A DNA stretch of 64,000 nucleotides, taken from NCBI GenBank assembly GCA_947623455.1, contig OX392541.1:9862719-9926718 (forward strand). The letters run 5' to 3'. The stretch is from Mimachlamys varia. Taxonomy: Eukaryota > Mollusca > Bivalvia > Pectinida > Pectinidae. Positions 25,001-40,000 of this stretch are shown piece after piece. The notes beneath the pieces were generated by a model. The model was given only the letters and a program-made list of their open reading frames with translations, had not been told where the DNA came from and did not search any database. Each line of letters starts with the position of its first letter. The stretch's first letter is position 1. The translations under genes were made by a program, and so were the position numbers.

Positions 25001-28000
25001 TAACATGTTTACATATAAACATATCCTGCCCTTTCACTAAATGCACAAAATTGCTGGATATTAGAAATAACTGTCCAGACATTGAATAAATAAATGCTTT
25101 GAAAATCTTCTCAAAACTCGCTGAAATTGAAAGTTTTGATAAGAAATGATAAACCCATACACCCCTGAATACACATTTGAACTCTTCCAATTCAGAGAAG
25201 GGAATAGTTCATTATGAAAGTTTGGGGGTGAATGTGTTTAAAGTCATTAGCTGACCCCTCACTGCAGGGAGTTTCCATAGTTCTCTTTGTTCCTTTCTTC
25301 ATCTCTCGGTTCCCTATCTACAGGAGGTTTCTCGGAGGGGGGTTAACGGGTACAGTGTATGTACAAACCAGAGGCTGTAGATAATCCTAAACTGATGCAC
25401 CAGGGTTATCAGGAGAATGCGACTCTGCTCTGGTGCATTCTAGCCCATCAGACCAAAAAGATTATCCTCCGATCACAATAAACTCTGACAGTTCCGTACC
25501 CACACCCTCGTTACAGGGGAGATAATCTACTACGTACCCAACAACATGTCAGGTGTATATCACATTTTCTTCTTCCAAACCAATTTACTTAAATCCATTA
25601 TACTATTCACTTGTCCCTGCTGATTTTATCGGAGAAAATTGAACAAAAAAAAAAAAAAACGTTAATGAAACACTAGCTCATTCTTTATTTCTGCGATGCA
25701 CTTTTATGATTTCAAATCCCACAATGCTTGATGCAATTTATTCATGATTTAAATTCAGTCGCTAAGCCGGTAGGATTATCCTAATCTCTCCAGAATATCT
25801 ATCCTCCTTATACACACAGCCTGTCATCTTCTGCTGAGGAGAAATAGATTTGGTGTAAAACACAAATTGAAATCTTTAAAGTTACGTAATGATAAGGATT
25901 AAACATTGGTCTGATATCCTGCGTCAGGTAAGAGATAGGGAGGAGAATTCATCGCCCCACAATACACTTAAATCATTTAAAGTGTTTAAAATAAACTATT
26001 GTCAAGTTGGTAAAACAGAAAATATGTAAAACTAATACTGATACAGATAGCAATATATCTTGTAGCCCACAGCATCAGGGCAGACAGTATATATATAGCC
26101 GTGGCTGATCTGTGCTTATCTCAGAGATATGATTTTGAGCATTGAAAGAAGAATTGCTGACTGAAACTGCAGCTTGTAAGAAAATTTGGACATTGTATTT
26201 GTCATTCAAATAGTTCAGTTTAATGCTCGTGTATTATCTACTCATCTATATCTAAACTATAGTTATAGTGTGAAGTCTATTAATCTGAACTAAAGCAAGT
26301 GTGATGATGTCTTTCTGTTAAGTCTGAAGTTGGGCACAAAAACTTACCATTCTCCATTAAAGCATTTTTGTTCAGGTTTTCATCATTTTTTTATTTTTTT
26401 TTTGGAGATGATGGTACAAGGACTACATCACAAGCATAAATAATGACAGGAACACACAAGCAGTGTTTCGATCCGTCTACAAAAATATACTTTAATTTTC
26501 ATATTCTCATTTATTTGTCAATATTCTTATAGACTTGTTTAAAGGGTGTCTTAACTTGCCCATCAGTGATTAATTCTTTCAATTAATCTACCATAACTGA
26601 TCTATGTTGATTCCGTATCGTCTCGCTATATCCTTTTTAAACACCTACCGGCATCCATGATCCCCTTGGCAAGGATGGCTCCGAACTTGGCCATCACATC
26701 ATCGTGTTTGTCAGCGACGATCTTGGTGAACAGTGTTCTAAAGTTGTTCACCTGAAAACATATCACGGAAAAGGTTTTGTCATAAACATGAGGAGATAGA
26801 AGGGTTTTTTGAAGTGCAGACACATTCTTGAAAGTATGTGTAGATCATTTAAGATAAAATACCAAACAGCCTAAACTTAAGGTCTGTATCAAGTATATTA
26901 ACATTCAAGTGTCAGCCAATCAGCCAATCAACCTACATATTGTATCAAATTTTAATATGTACGAAATATAAAGTGTATCAAAAGAGGTCCAATGGTCCCG
27001 TAGCTGGAATTCAGATACATTAACCTAATCACCCCTTCAGTCACATTTGAATTAACTCTTTCAAATCAAAGACTTTGTCAGTCCATTTTAAACATGTAGG
27101 GGGGAATGATATGGTACACAGATAACTCATTCTCCCTGACAACACATTTGGATGCTTCCAATTCAAAGATAGGAAAAGTCCATTATAGAATGTCAGGTGT
27201 GGATGAGTTAAAATAGATCCAATAAAAGTATGTAACATTGAAAATTAAAGAATTTTCAAGGTTGCTTCATGGACAAATACAGGTAATTTTTTCTTTTTTT
27301 CATTTTTATCTCTCCATCTTTCGTTTTTCTGTATTATACATAATTTGATTACTTAAGATCTAACTTTGTGAATGTACTTTAAGTAAGGGTAGGAGTAACA
27401 TACCTGACATTTACTGCAAAATAAAAATTTCCGCAACAAAGGCCAAAAGAATTTGTTCAAATCATAAATATGCAATTAACATTCCATTTAATTATCCATA
27501 GCAATATTCATTTTATAACAAACGTGAAAATGGCTTTATTTGATGGTTGAGACATGCATTGAACACTTGTGTTATGCAGTATAAGAATGCTGTACATAGG
27601 ATTTACCTATCAAAGTCCGATAGCCAGCCTACAAGTTGGATTTTCTCCAAAAACTCCTCATAAACACAACATTTATACGGAAATTCCATATAATCTGATA
27701 ATTGTGTGAAGTGAGAGATATTTCTTTACGGATTTGAATTATTTAGCAGCTAACAGAAGTTTTTTCCTTTGTGCCTGTGTTGTAGACAAAAATTTTATAT
27801 TCCCTTAGGCATATCTAAACACTTTGTTCCAGAAAAGATGCCAATGACGAAATTAATGTCAATTATTTACCAAGGTTGGACCGACATGAACCAGAAACTG
27901 ACCAATCACAGAGAAGAATGGTGACCTTGAGAACTCCTACGAAGTTTCCATTCTGAGTGGGTGTTATAGATAATAAGAGGGAAGAGAATGTATTTTGTAT

Positions 28001-31000
28001 GGTACGTTTCTTTTCAAAATGACCAATAAAGTCGTGGCTATTCTTGGTTTTGTTTTTTTATTTTGCTGAACATCCTATTGACAGCTAAGGTCATACAAGG
28101 ATGGTCTCAAGATGTATGTGATGTACATTGTATGTGTTGAATGCATGTGTATTTGCCAGAGAGGCTGTGGTATGTTTGTGTAAGCCTCTTTGCAATAGTG
28201 TGGAACTAATGCCAACTCTTTAGTGCTATCACAATAAAGTATACTGCTGGGGGCCAGGATTATATGTTATATAAATAGTCAACTACATTGTGGATGAAGC
28301 AAGATGATTTTGCTAAAGTTTTGCCGGCCAGATATATAAGGCCATAGACTGCCATATACTTATCAAGATTAAAAGTTAATATTCTTCATTCAGTTTCCAT
28401 GGTTTTATTTTGTCACAATTGTATCCTCTAATTAATTAATGATCTGATGTTGTTGAAAAATTTTGACAGCATATATCTAATTAAATCTTTAACTCTATAA
28501 ACAAATAATTTCTATCAAATTTGTTATATAATTACTGTATGAAACAACCACCTAAACCTATTGAAAAATCTTTCTAAATCAGTCAAGAGGCAATTCTATG
28601 GAGTTTCCAGTACATATAATAAAATGCATACATTAATACATGTATGAGATTATACATCAACGAACGTGTGTAGCACAAATGATTGGATATTGTTTTGTTT
28701 TTAATACAACATATACAACTTCTCAAAACAGACACAGCATTTTTGTGTACATCCTTGATACGGGGAGCTGTACCCAGCAAATTTTAAGGCAGATAAAACA
28801 ATGTAGAAAATCAAATAAGCGTGCTTGATATTTGGAACCTATTCCTATTTCAATTTTGTTTATATATATTGGATGGATAAAAATTGATGATTTTAGCTAA
28901 AACAGAGCTGTAGTTTCACTTCTTTTCCTGTATTGTCACATGTACAGACTGTCCTGTTTCAGCACCCCACCCCCCAACCCCCTCTCCCAATCCCCATCCC
29001 TAACATTTTAAAGCTGGACTTAAATTGCCAAGTCTTTTTTTTTTGGAGGGTTGCAGTTTAACTTCATAGTGAATGGCTTAATTGAGTTTTAAGTTTGTTG
29101 AGGACACAATGATGCCAATAATTTGTCAAGTGACCTCACAAACTTGTCTATAAATAATCTAAAATTTGTAAAATGAAATTCAAATCCATATATGATAGTG
29201 TTGTTAAACCACTTTAATTGGCATTGCAAATAAAATGTTTTTTCCAACATGGTGATGTATGTGCGTTATTACAAAGTCTGTGAACTCTTACCTTGGGACA
29301 GGTGACCTCGTTCTGCTGAATGATGACAAGAGCGAGAGCGATGAGCGCCCCCTGGCGGACATAGTTGACGGGGTCATTAGTCATCGGTTCCAGCAGGCTG
29401 ACAGCTTCCTACAACACAGAAAAAATCTCAAACATCAGAGCTGACAAACAATCGTTTTTAAGATGGTAACAAGATTTCAAACTAGAAATGTCTGAGACAT
29501 AAATGTCCCCGTCCCCAGCTGGTTAAATTACCAAGGAACAGGACCAGGACGGGACGGGACGGGACGGGACGGGACGGGACGGGACGGGACGGGACGGGAC
29601 GGGACGGGACGGGACGGGACGGGACTGGACGGACAAGGGTAACACTATATACCCCCTCATTTCATGGCGGGGACATCAAAATTAAAGTCTTGATTTGATT
29701 GGTTTAATTTGTTTTACGTCCTATAAACAGCCAGGGCCATTTAAGGATATGCCAGGATTTTTGGAGGTGGGGGAAAGCTAGAGAACCCTGAGAAAAAACA
29801 CTGACCTATGGTTATGCAGTACCTGACAACTGCCCCATGTCGGTTTCAAACTCAAAACCCAGGGGTGGAGGGCTAGTGATAGAATGTTGGAACACCTTCA
29901 CCACTCTGCCACTGCAATTATCTAAGATGGTAATTCAATGGCAGTAACAGCAAACCAATAACAGTAAACAAAACTTGTCTTTCTCTTCTTGGATAAGTGT
30001 GTCAGATTCTAAGTCATTCACCTCAGAAGACACATTTGAACTCTTCCTATTCAAAGTTGGGAATAGTTCATTATTGGATTTCAGGGGTGAATGAGTAATT
30101 AATTCTACATAGGATTATACAGTAGTCTTCTAGCTTTGCACCAGAGTAAATTTTGTTCTAGCTCCGTGGTACACGAGACTGACTGAGAAGTAATAGGGAT
30201 CATGGGTTGGGTCAATGGTGGAACCATACTATTCTGCTTTCTGCAACAATTGCACTATTCTGTATCAGATATATTTGATAAAATGAAGAAATATTTACTC
30301 AAATTGTTTATACAGATTGATAAATAAGATTCAATGGGAGAGAAAACAGCCATTAAGTTTTGTTTATAAAGGTGGCAGTAAAAAAGCTTGACTGCCATAG
30401 CTCTGACAAGTACACCAAATTAAAGCTTGTACAACCAATTCATGCTTAATTAGAGTCAAGAAGTTTCGTTCATGTTTATTTTTGTAGACGAAATGTTTGG
30501 TTCCATGTATACTTGAAACTGTTGTTAAAAAGTACATATTTAATCAGGCCTGCTTGTCGATGCAGACATGACTTTCCTATGACTGCAATGTCCCTTTCAT
30601 ACTAAATTATTTGCAATAAATTTGAAGTACAACCTGCTACAGGATGCCACCCATTAAGCCTTCATCTGTAACTCCCCGTCTACACTACGGCTCCCCAACC
30701 AGCTATCAGGTGTCAATGTTTATCAATTAACACTTGTGTTTTACAAACAAACTTGATTCCCTCCACCAATCAACTCCCTTGTATACAATCTGTTTGATTT
30801 GATGAGCCAATCAGGAGAGGCTTGGATAAAACTGAGGTGGGATCGTCTTTTTGCTTGAATGTGGAGGTGTTGCATAAAAAAAGACTAAATAAGACCCCCC
30901 AGCTCGTTGCTCGTCCGACAGGTGTCCTTCTTAACGATTCCATATGCTTTTCGTTTAAGTTATGTTTTATTGTTTTATTTATTATTCTTAAAACAAGAAT

Positions 31001-34000
31001 AAATTTGACATTTGTCAAGAGGATCTCAAATACACTCAACCTTGTTACCATGGAAACTCAGACTGTAGGAAGTTACCATGGAAGCACAGACTCAAGAGCA
31101 TGTTACCATATATATCCAGACTCAACTTTTGTTACCATTTAGACTATAGGATGCTACCATAGATACCCAGACTCAACTTTGTTACCATTACCATGGATAT
31201 TCAGACTATAGGAAGTTACCATGGATACCCAGAATTCAAGCATGTTACCATAGATACCCAGACTCAAGCATGTTACCATGGATACTCAGACTCTAGCATG
31301 TTACCATAGATACTTTGACTGTAGGAAGTTACCATGGTTACCCAGAATTCAAGCATGTTACCATAGATACCCAGACTCAAGCATGTTACCATGGATACTC
31401 AGACTCTAGCATGTTACCATAGATACTTAGACTATAGGAAGTTACCATGGTTACAAAGTTTCCCAAGTGTTTCCATGAATATCCAGACTTTGTACTACTC
31501 AGGTTCAAGCATGTAACTATGGATACCCTGACTCTAGCCTGTTACCATGGATACCATATTCAACCTACCATGAAAAATCAAACTCCCAACAATGCAATGG
31601 GTACCCAGACTCTATTGGTGATTTTTTGTCTTCAAAAAACAAAAATATCATACATATTTGAAGAAGATTTGAATATAAAAGAAGACCAATAGTGAACAAC
31701 TAGATCTACCATGATGATCTGATAAGACATATAGGTGCAGCCTTGAGTCTGCGCTACCAGTGTTTGATTGGGCCAAAAGTTTTCCGCTGATCTAGCAATA
31801 TAAATGATTTGTCCGGACTGTCATTTAAGTTGGATTTTAAAACCATACAGAATAAACAATGCGTTGATCAAAAATTATCTCAATATACCAAATATTTCCG
31901 GAAAAAGAAATTATGTGGTAAATTGTATCGACGTTAATTCCCAGGAAGGCTGACATCTCTGTTTACGAGGTGATACGGTATAAATATAAACTGTGTAAAA
32001 ACCGTATGTTAAATTAGATTTCCACTAAAATAGACGAAGCTTTCTCTCAGGAAGAAATCTTTTTGCAACTACAGATAAATAAGATATCAGGAAAGAGTAA
32101 AAATGGAAGATTAAACTGTGTACGCAAACTACAGGGGCTGTATTTAGAAACTCTACATAAAGATTCATTATTTCATTGTTTACATGATTTTTCTATCAGA
32201 ACGCCCAAGGCTACATTTCCTGAATATCTCCTTGTCAACAGCAGATGAAGTATAAAGATGTTATACAGTCTCACTAAAGTTCTTTTTTTATCAATTTTTA
32301 TAAATGATTTTCCTATTCTGCAGTATGCTGGAACATAAAACACCCAAACTGTTTAGGAGACCCTGTTGAGGTTTTATTTATAAACATAATGTGTTTTAAC
32401 ATATACAAAATTAGAAAAATATCTGTAAGACGTGAATGCCTAATTTAGACCTGCAGTTGATCTACAAATAGTAACAGTGACCTTGGCCTTGACTTTTGGA
32501 CCCTGAAGTACAGAATCGTCGGAAGTATTCCAATATGTAACCTTTGTACGAACTATGATGAAAATCTTTCAATCTACAAAGCTCCGACACTGAATCCCTG
32601 TATAAGAGAGAGGGGAGAGTAATAAAGCTTTGATTGTTAGAAGAAAGTGTTATTTAGACAGACAGTTCATCACCATATCACTTGAATATGTGAAATTTTT
32701 GGGTGATTTCAATACATGCATCTGAATATTGCCAAGTAGAATGAGGCTGAGACTTTTAGACATAAGATGTACTGTTTAACATCAGTTCCTACATAATACC
32801 TTGGATTCTCAGACTCCAATACAATATTATACCCAAACTCTAACAGGTTACCATGGATACTCCGACTTCAACATGTTAGCATGGATACCAATATTATAAC
32901 ATGTGACCATGGATACCCAGACATTGACATGTTACCATGGACACCCAAACTCTAAAAGGTTACCATGGATACCAAGATTCTGACATATTACCATGGATAC
33001 CCAGATTCTGACATATTACCATGGATACCCAGATTCTGACATATTACCATGGATACCCAGATTCTGGCATATTACCATGGATACCAAGACTATGTAACAT
33101 CTCACATTGAAGGACACCCAGTTTCACATATGTTACCAGTATATCCATACACTTCCATAATACAATAAAAACACCCATGCAGACTTCATTAATGTACATG
33201 TTGCAATTGAAAAACAAATATCTGGGATCCCTTAATTCTCCAATAAAGACAGTGTTTCTATTTTTTTATAGTGAGATTTATTGATTACAGAAGTGCATGT
33301 TTCGATCCAGTCTGTTTACTAAAAGAGGAATATTTTATCCAAGAATAGTGCACTGCAAATAATGGGAGACACTTCAGTTGACATGAAACAAATATATGAC
33401 ATTTTATAATCACAAATTTCCCTAAATTGGCCGTCCTGTAATTAAAAGTAAATGAAGTAGATTAATTATTCATTCTCCGTAATTGTGCCCACTGGGGGTG
33501 CTGTTGTAGACCCTAGGAGCCAATGAGGAACCAAGCAGGAACAATGGCTGGCTACAGAGGCTGGGAGTGTGTCTGACAGCTGCCATTGTCATGGTTACTG
33601 GATGACACACATTTAATGACCTATGACCTCTCCCTCTCTGTATACACCACACCCAAATGCTCATTATGAAACTTCATCACAAGAACTCAGTATTTTTTCT
33701 TCACTGTTTATTCAATAATGTAAAATTGCAACATAGTTCTGATACCCTGACTAGAATAAGAACAACTTGATCAACAACTTTTTTTTTACATTTTCTTTTA
33801 AATGATTTTAATTTGGCAATCTTCATCCATGAGTTAATAGCTCCATAACAGTTATAACAAGTTGATATTGGAAGCAATTCTTCATTTGAGTACTGGTACT
33901 CATAAACCACAAATTCATGTGTCCATGAAATGTTGTTTTGTTGGAAAACCACGAAATTAAGGCAACCACAAAAATATGAAATTTGCAGTATGCTTGTAAA

Positions 34001-37000
34001 ATCTTCTCTTCAGAAAATCTTAAAATTGAACTTAATAGGGTAAAAAATAATTGCTTTCTGCATTTAACCTGGCATATGAAATCAGAACTTGTAGACATCC
34101 CAGTGTAAATGGAACTAGAACTCTCCCTCACCTTATGCCCCTTGTATGATACCAACTCTAAACCTTTGGCAGCTGCCACTCCAGGGAGTTAAGGAATGAA
34201 AAGTAGAGATTCTAAAGCCCTGTATTGACAGATCAGAGGGCAGGTTTACATAGAGTTAGTCGGAGATCAGGTTTCCTGTTCCTTAGAAGATCTGGTCAGT
34301 TGGGACGGTCTGTTCTGGTGCTCCATCAACACCTTCGGTCAGTGTACCGGTCAGTTTGATTCCTACACTGGTCAGTCTGGGGCTGACTTCAAGGTTTACT
34401 TTAGGGATTTAGAAACAAGCTGAATACAGCGGTCATTGGCCAGAACAATGATGACCAGTAGTTAAAGTTGTAGAAATGTTCCTGAAGATGGATGACAGTT
34501 GGGCCAGAATAATGATGACCGATGGTCAAAGTTGTAGAAATGTTCCTGTAGATCGATGACTGTTGGGCCAGAATAATGATGACCGATGGTCAAAGTTATA
34601 GAAATGTTCCTGTAGATCGATGACTGTTGGGCCAGAATAATGATGACCGAAGGTCAAAGTTGTAGAAATGTTCCTGTAGATCAATGACAGTTGGGCCAGA
34701 ATAATGATGACCGATGGTCAAAGTTGTAGAAATGTTCCTGTAGTATTAGTATTGTCCTATAGTACTGCTGCCTCTTACATTGCTCTCTTGTTGTATGTAA
34801 ACATACTTTTTCCGTCACACTCAAATTTAAGTGAATATTCGAACTTAAAAAGCTACGGGAAATGATGAAATGGCGCACGCACAACACAAAAGCATAATCT
34901 TAATTGAGTAGAATTCTTTCAGCGTGAAAACCACTGACATAAGATTACCACTAAAATATGTATGTTTACAGTATGAGGTGAGGGTTCTTGTGTATTTTCT
35001 TGTCAAACGGAACTTTCTTCCTGTTACAAAAAAATATTATTATTAAAACTAACATGTATGCATTATTTCTATGTGAACTCCTGTTGTGACATGCGCTATA
35101 TAATATACTAAGCTGATAAGGAGTTTGATATCAAATATCTACCTCATAAATACTGTCCAAGTCAAATCCTGATAAAAACTGTCCATTAAGTCCAACCTCA
35201 TAAAAAACTGTCCATCAAGTCCAATCCTTAGATACTGTACAGGATTTCTCTAATTAACTCATTCACCCCTGACATTTCATAATGAACTATTCCAACCTTT
35301 GAATTGGAAGAGTTCAAATATGTCTTCAGGGGTGAAAAAGTTAACTCACTCAACCCAAAATTTCATAATGGACTATTCCAAACTTTGAATTGGAAGAGTT
35401 CAAATGTGTCTTCAGGGTTCAATGAGCAATAAGCAAGTATGTCCTTTTTTTGCTAACTCTATATCTGTACAGTGATACAACTACAGTGTATTTCTCTGAT
35501 TAGATGGCTAAAATAAATCAAACTGTCCATTAGCACTAAAGATAAGTAGAGCTCAGAAATAGCTTTACATTGCAATGTAAGTACAGATAGGGTGTGACAG
35601 ACACAGTGACACCTAGAGCACCTGATCGGTAGTGTAACGATCTCGTTAGCTCTTGTTACTACCTGAATAAACACTATTTATACCTGATGTAAGACCACCT
35701 CGTCTAATTACTACAAAACACACACAGATAGGGCCGATACTGTGCGATACCGCGACTCCGGAGGCAGATAAACACAAAAGCTATACATCTAATCAGACGA
35801 TAGGATGATCTTGAGTTATATATGTTGGTGTCATTCCAACTCTATCCAAAAACTTGTATAAAACCGTTACTTCAGTAGGATCTAAGAAACTTTAGTTTGT
35901 TAACGTTAACACACTAGGCCTACTACGGAGACTTGGACCCATTCCTATCTCAATTGTTTTTTTTATTTTGCCGGTGTGTGATGTAAACATTGAGATTTTG
36001 ATAAACAGAACTGATATTCGAATCAAAACTGTGAAATTAGCCTACCAATCCCCCCCCCCCCCCCCCCCGACTCAACTCAATCGACCATGAAGTTTCATAA
36101 TGACCTATTTAAACAATCGAGTTGGAAGAATTCAAATGTGTCTTTGGGGATAAGTTCAGAATTTCTTTCTCTACACGACGAGAAAAGGAAAGATAGACAC
36201 GCCACATCTGATAATAGTTTGTTGTCATAAAAACATCTGACATGATGTACGTAACAGCAGATGAGAGTTGGGGGAGGGGGCCAATTCATTGAAATTGTCC
36301 CTTTTTCCTAAAACATTCTTAGGGTAAACCTTTCAGAATATCAGCGCTTTGGTTGCCTTTTTTTGCTAATTAACACTTGCAGACCGGGGAAACAAGTCTT
36401 CATTTAACACCTATATAGACCATAATAAAATCATCCTGTTTATAAATACATGGTAGAGTCCACTAAGGTTAACTATGGATAAAATGTTTAACACATTTTA
36501 GAAAGATATAGGGAAATTTATTTTTTTTCTTGAAATTAAAATCATACAGAAATTGGAAATTTTTTCACAAAAGAAATTTGTAAGTTTGAAAGGCCTTGTG
36601 GGATTACATGTGGCAGAGTGTTTTTCTTAACATACGAAACACTTCAACACTCAATAAGCTGATCGGGTTAAACCAAGCCAACATATCAAAACAGTGTATC
36701 TTAACGTGAGTGGACCTTCAAGTAGTGTCACCAGTTCTAATTTAGTGCAGTCAAGGGGAGACAATCTGAGCTTTGTGGACGGTATTACTGTGTCACAGTT
36801 TATTTGGTAAACAGTCTGTGTCCTGCGGCATCTAAGCTAAGCCACTTTGAAGATCTGAGATTGGATATGCACACAACATTTATTGCGTAATGTCACAGAC
36901 AGGAGAGGCAAAGCCCATAATAATCTCGTTACTATACAAATTACAGTGAACTAGAGCAAGCCATGGTGTCATATCAACAACTCTTCTATATCTGTAGGAG

Positions 37001-40000
37001 AGCTGGATTTTTTGGTTTCTTATACAGCTTGGTTTCTGTGAAGAACATTCAATTTCAATACCAGAGCCATATATATCTTGGTTTCTTTTAATATAGCTTG
37101 GTTTCTGTCAAGAATATTGGTTTCTTTTAATATAGCTTGGTTTCTGTCAAGAATATTGGTTTCTATACAGCTTGGTTTCTGTCAAGAATATTGATTTCTG
37201 TACAGCTTGGTTTCTGTCAAGAATATTGGTTTCTATACAGTTTTGGTTTTGGTCAAGAATATTGGTTTCTATACAATTTGGTTTCTGTCAAGAATATTGG
37301 TTTCTATATAGCTTGGTTTCCGTCAAGAATATTGGTTTCTATGTAGCTTGATTTCCGTCAAGAATATTGGTTTCTCAACAACTTGGTTTCTGTCAAGAAT
37401 ATTGGTTTCTATACAGCTTGGATTCCGTCAAGAATATTGGTTTCTATACAGCTTGATTTCTGTCAAGAATATTGGTTTCTATACAGCTTGGTTTCTGTCA
37501 ATACTTTTTGGTTTCTATACAGCTTGGTTTCTGTCAAGAATATTGGTTTCTATATAGCTTGATTTCCGTCAAGAATATTGGTTTCTATACAGCTTGGTTT
37601 CTGTCAAGACTTTTGGTTTCTATATAGCTTGGTTTCTGTCAAGAATATTGATTTCTATACAGCTTGGTTTCTGTCAATACTTTTTGGTTTCTATACAGCT
37701 TGGTTTCTGTCAAGAATATTGGTTTCTATACAGCTTGGTTTCTGTCAATACTTTTTGGTTTCTATACAGCTTGGTTTCTGTCAAGAATATTGGTTTCTAT
37801 ATAGCTTGGTTTCTGTCAAGACTTTTGGTTTCTATACAGCTTGGTTTCCGTCAAGAATATTGGTTTCTATACAGCTTGGTTTCTGTCAAGACTTTTGGTT
37901 TCTCAACAACTTGGTTTCTGTCAGGAATATTCCATCTTTATATCAGAACAGCATCTGTAAATGGTTTCTTTTAGACTATTAGAGTAAAATGTTTGTGTCC
38001 TGTTATGACCAGAACATATCTAAATGTTAACACTATCGTCTATCGGAAATGTTTCAAATTTTACATTCCTGAAACAGCTACGTTGGTCTGGTTTGTCCAT
38101 CGTTGGTGGTTTTGTGATATCTGAAATAAGATTATCACACAAAGACCAAACACTTTGACAGATCCTTGGCCAGACCGAAGGACAATTAACCAATCACTTT
38201 TTACCTAGTGTCTTTACATCTAAGCATTATTTCTATGGAAACCATATGGCACTCGCAGAGAATTGGTCCCAAGATTTTAAAAAATAACACCTATCTAATC
38301 ACCCCTGAAGACACATTTGGACTCTTCCAACTCAAACACTGGAATAGTTTATAATGAAATTTCGGGGTGAATGAACTAAGAATATTTTCTTCAATGATCT
38401 GAAAGTCAGTTTGCAGTGTCTCCGAGTGATGTATTACGGCACACACAAGATAACTATTCTGTTTATAGATGCAGTACGGGTATAATAGCCTTCTGAGACG
38501 TGGCCAGCACTATTCTCCATCTATGTAACAGCTATATTCAGCCTGTACATCCAAATACAGGTATCTGTCGGTAAGGTTGACGTCCCCCTGTTGTACTATC
38601 AACCTCCCACACCTAAGCGATGTGACGTCAGACACGGTCACTGGGAATATTTCCCGATCCTGTATTTACTGGCCTGACACATAATCACCATAATGTTAAG
38701 ACTCAATAACTATAATTGAAGATTAACTGGCCATCACCATAGAACAGAAAACTCCCAATCACGAACAAGCCTTAAAATGTATAAAGAATTTTTGTAATGT
38801 GTGATGTAAAACCCCATGGATGTAAGTTAATTCACTATAAGCATCCCTTACCAGAAGAATGATGAGAAGTAAGAAATAGGCCTTGCATTGTGGTATCTGA
38901 ATTATAAATAAAACAAAAATATGACTTACAAAGTTGAAGCCAATTGCCTTATCTGATACTGACTTTAGAGTGTCATTGAAATTCCTTGCAAAGACAACTA
39001 TCACTGCCTTCCTCTTTATTATATCATGTTACATTTGTCAGGCAAAAACATGATATTAACAGGAATATGACATTAAGAGAAACATATTTTTCCACTAAAT
39101 TAATCTAGTGCATTTCCAATCTCCATAACTAAAAGTAAGCTAGTTAATGTACACATATAAAGATGCTTCAAAATATAGATAACGTTATTTCAATTAAAAA
39201 TCTTTTTGGGGTTTATTTTTATTTTCTATGTAACATTTTGTACAAGCAAAACTGAAATAAATGGACATGATGGAAATGACATCATTTCCTGGTTATTTTA
39301 TGTGTTTGGTTAAAAAAACATGATATTATGGGGAATTCACCCAAAATACACGATATTAACCAAACAAAATTACATAGAATACATTAGAGAAAAATGGTGA
39401 TTGGGAAAAACATGATATAAAGAGGAATGTGATATAAACAGGGGTGATATTAAGTGGAATCCACTGTACTTTTATCATACCGGTACTGACAACTTATTTT
39501 CAAATCACTGTTCAGGAGGAAGTCAGCAACTCTATTCCCTATCTTCTCAAACTTCTGTATTTTTTTTGTATTACAATCAGTTAAACCATTATTTGGTGCT
39601 ATAAATAACTTTTATTAAGACAGGTGGTTTTACAAACTGAATTTTACCCTTTACGCTGCAAAATTTCCCCAAATTTGATGACTTCAGCAATTCCCAGAAT
39701 AGCCAGGAAAGTCCCTGCCAAGTTTGTCCATAAAACTTTTAACAGTTGCCGTAGGCAGGCAACAAAATTCAGACGATGATGTATTGAATTGCTAACAAAT
39801 CTATATGGACAACTGAATGATCTAATTTAAACCCCTAAGTATGATTGGAGGTTTGATTCAGTTCAACTTATCAAATAGATAGCAAAATATTACAGCCCCC
39901 TTGTCCCTTCACATATGTCATTATATCGGCCAGTAACCTCAGGGAAAGGTCATTTGGCTGTATGTTTTGGGTACTCCATCATTCTGATTGGTCCCTTAGC

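Larger units (their letters stand above)
19707..26648 (-). other. PSMD1 intron, 6.9 kb
   Basis: Apart from the 46-bp tandem repeat, the CAGTG MITE and one palindromic element, no gene can be supported. Around 22349 a GGGCCCATATTCATAAAACC sequence resembles one end of the GGGCCC MITE at 51328. Long stretches (20260-22340, 23030-25150, 25240-26640) hold only AT-rich sequence and short T or A runs. Confidence 0.8.
26752..29291 (-). other. PSMD1 intron, 2.5 kb
   Basis: It contains two adjacent palindromic elements near 27.0-27.2 kb. The remainder is AT-rich with no feature I can support. Confidence 0.8.

Noticed and set aside
29259..29444. Plus-strand frame of 61 codons over the PSMD1 exon at 29292-29408
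   Set aside because: It is the antisense of a conserved exon and has no independent support.
29551..29625. Regular array considered as CRISPR-like
   Set aside because: It is a 5-bp microsatellite without spacers. All other arrays in the window are likewise direct tandem repeats without unique spacers, and the genome is eukaryotic.
37137..37982. Plus-strand reading frames repeating a Trp/Phe/Leu-rich motif
   Set aside because: They result from a 35-bp minisatellite without stops in some frames; the neighbouring frame is equally open and there is no homology.
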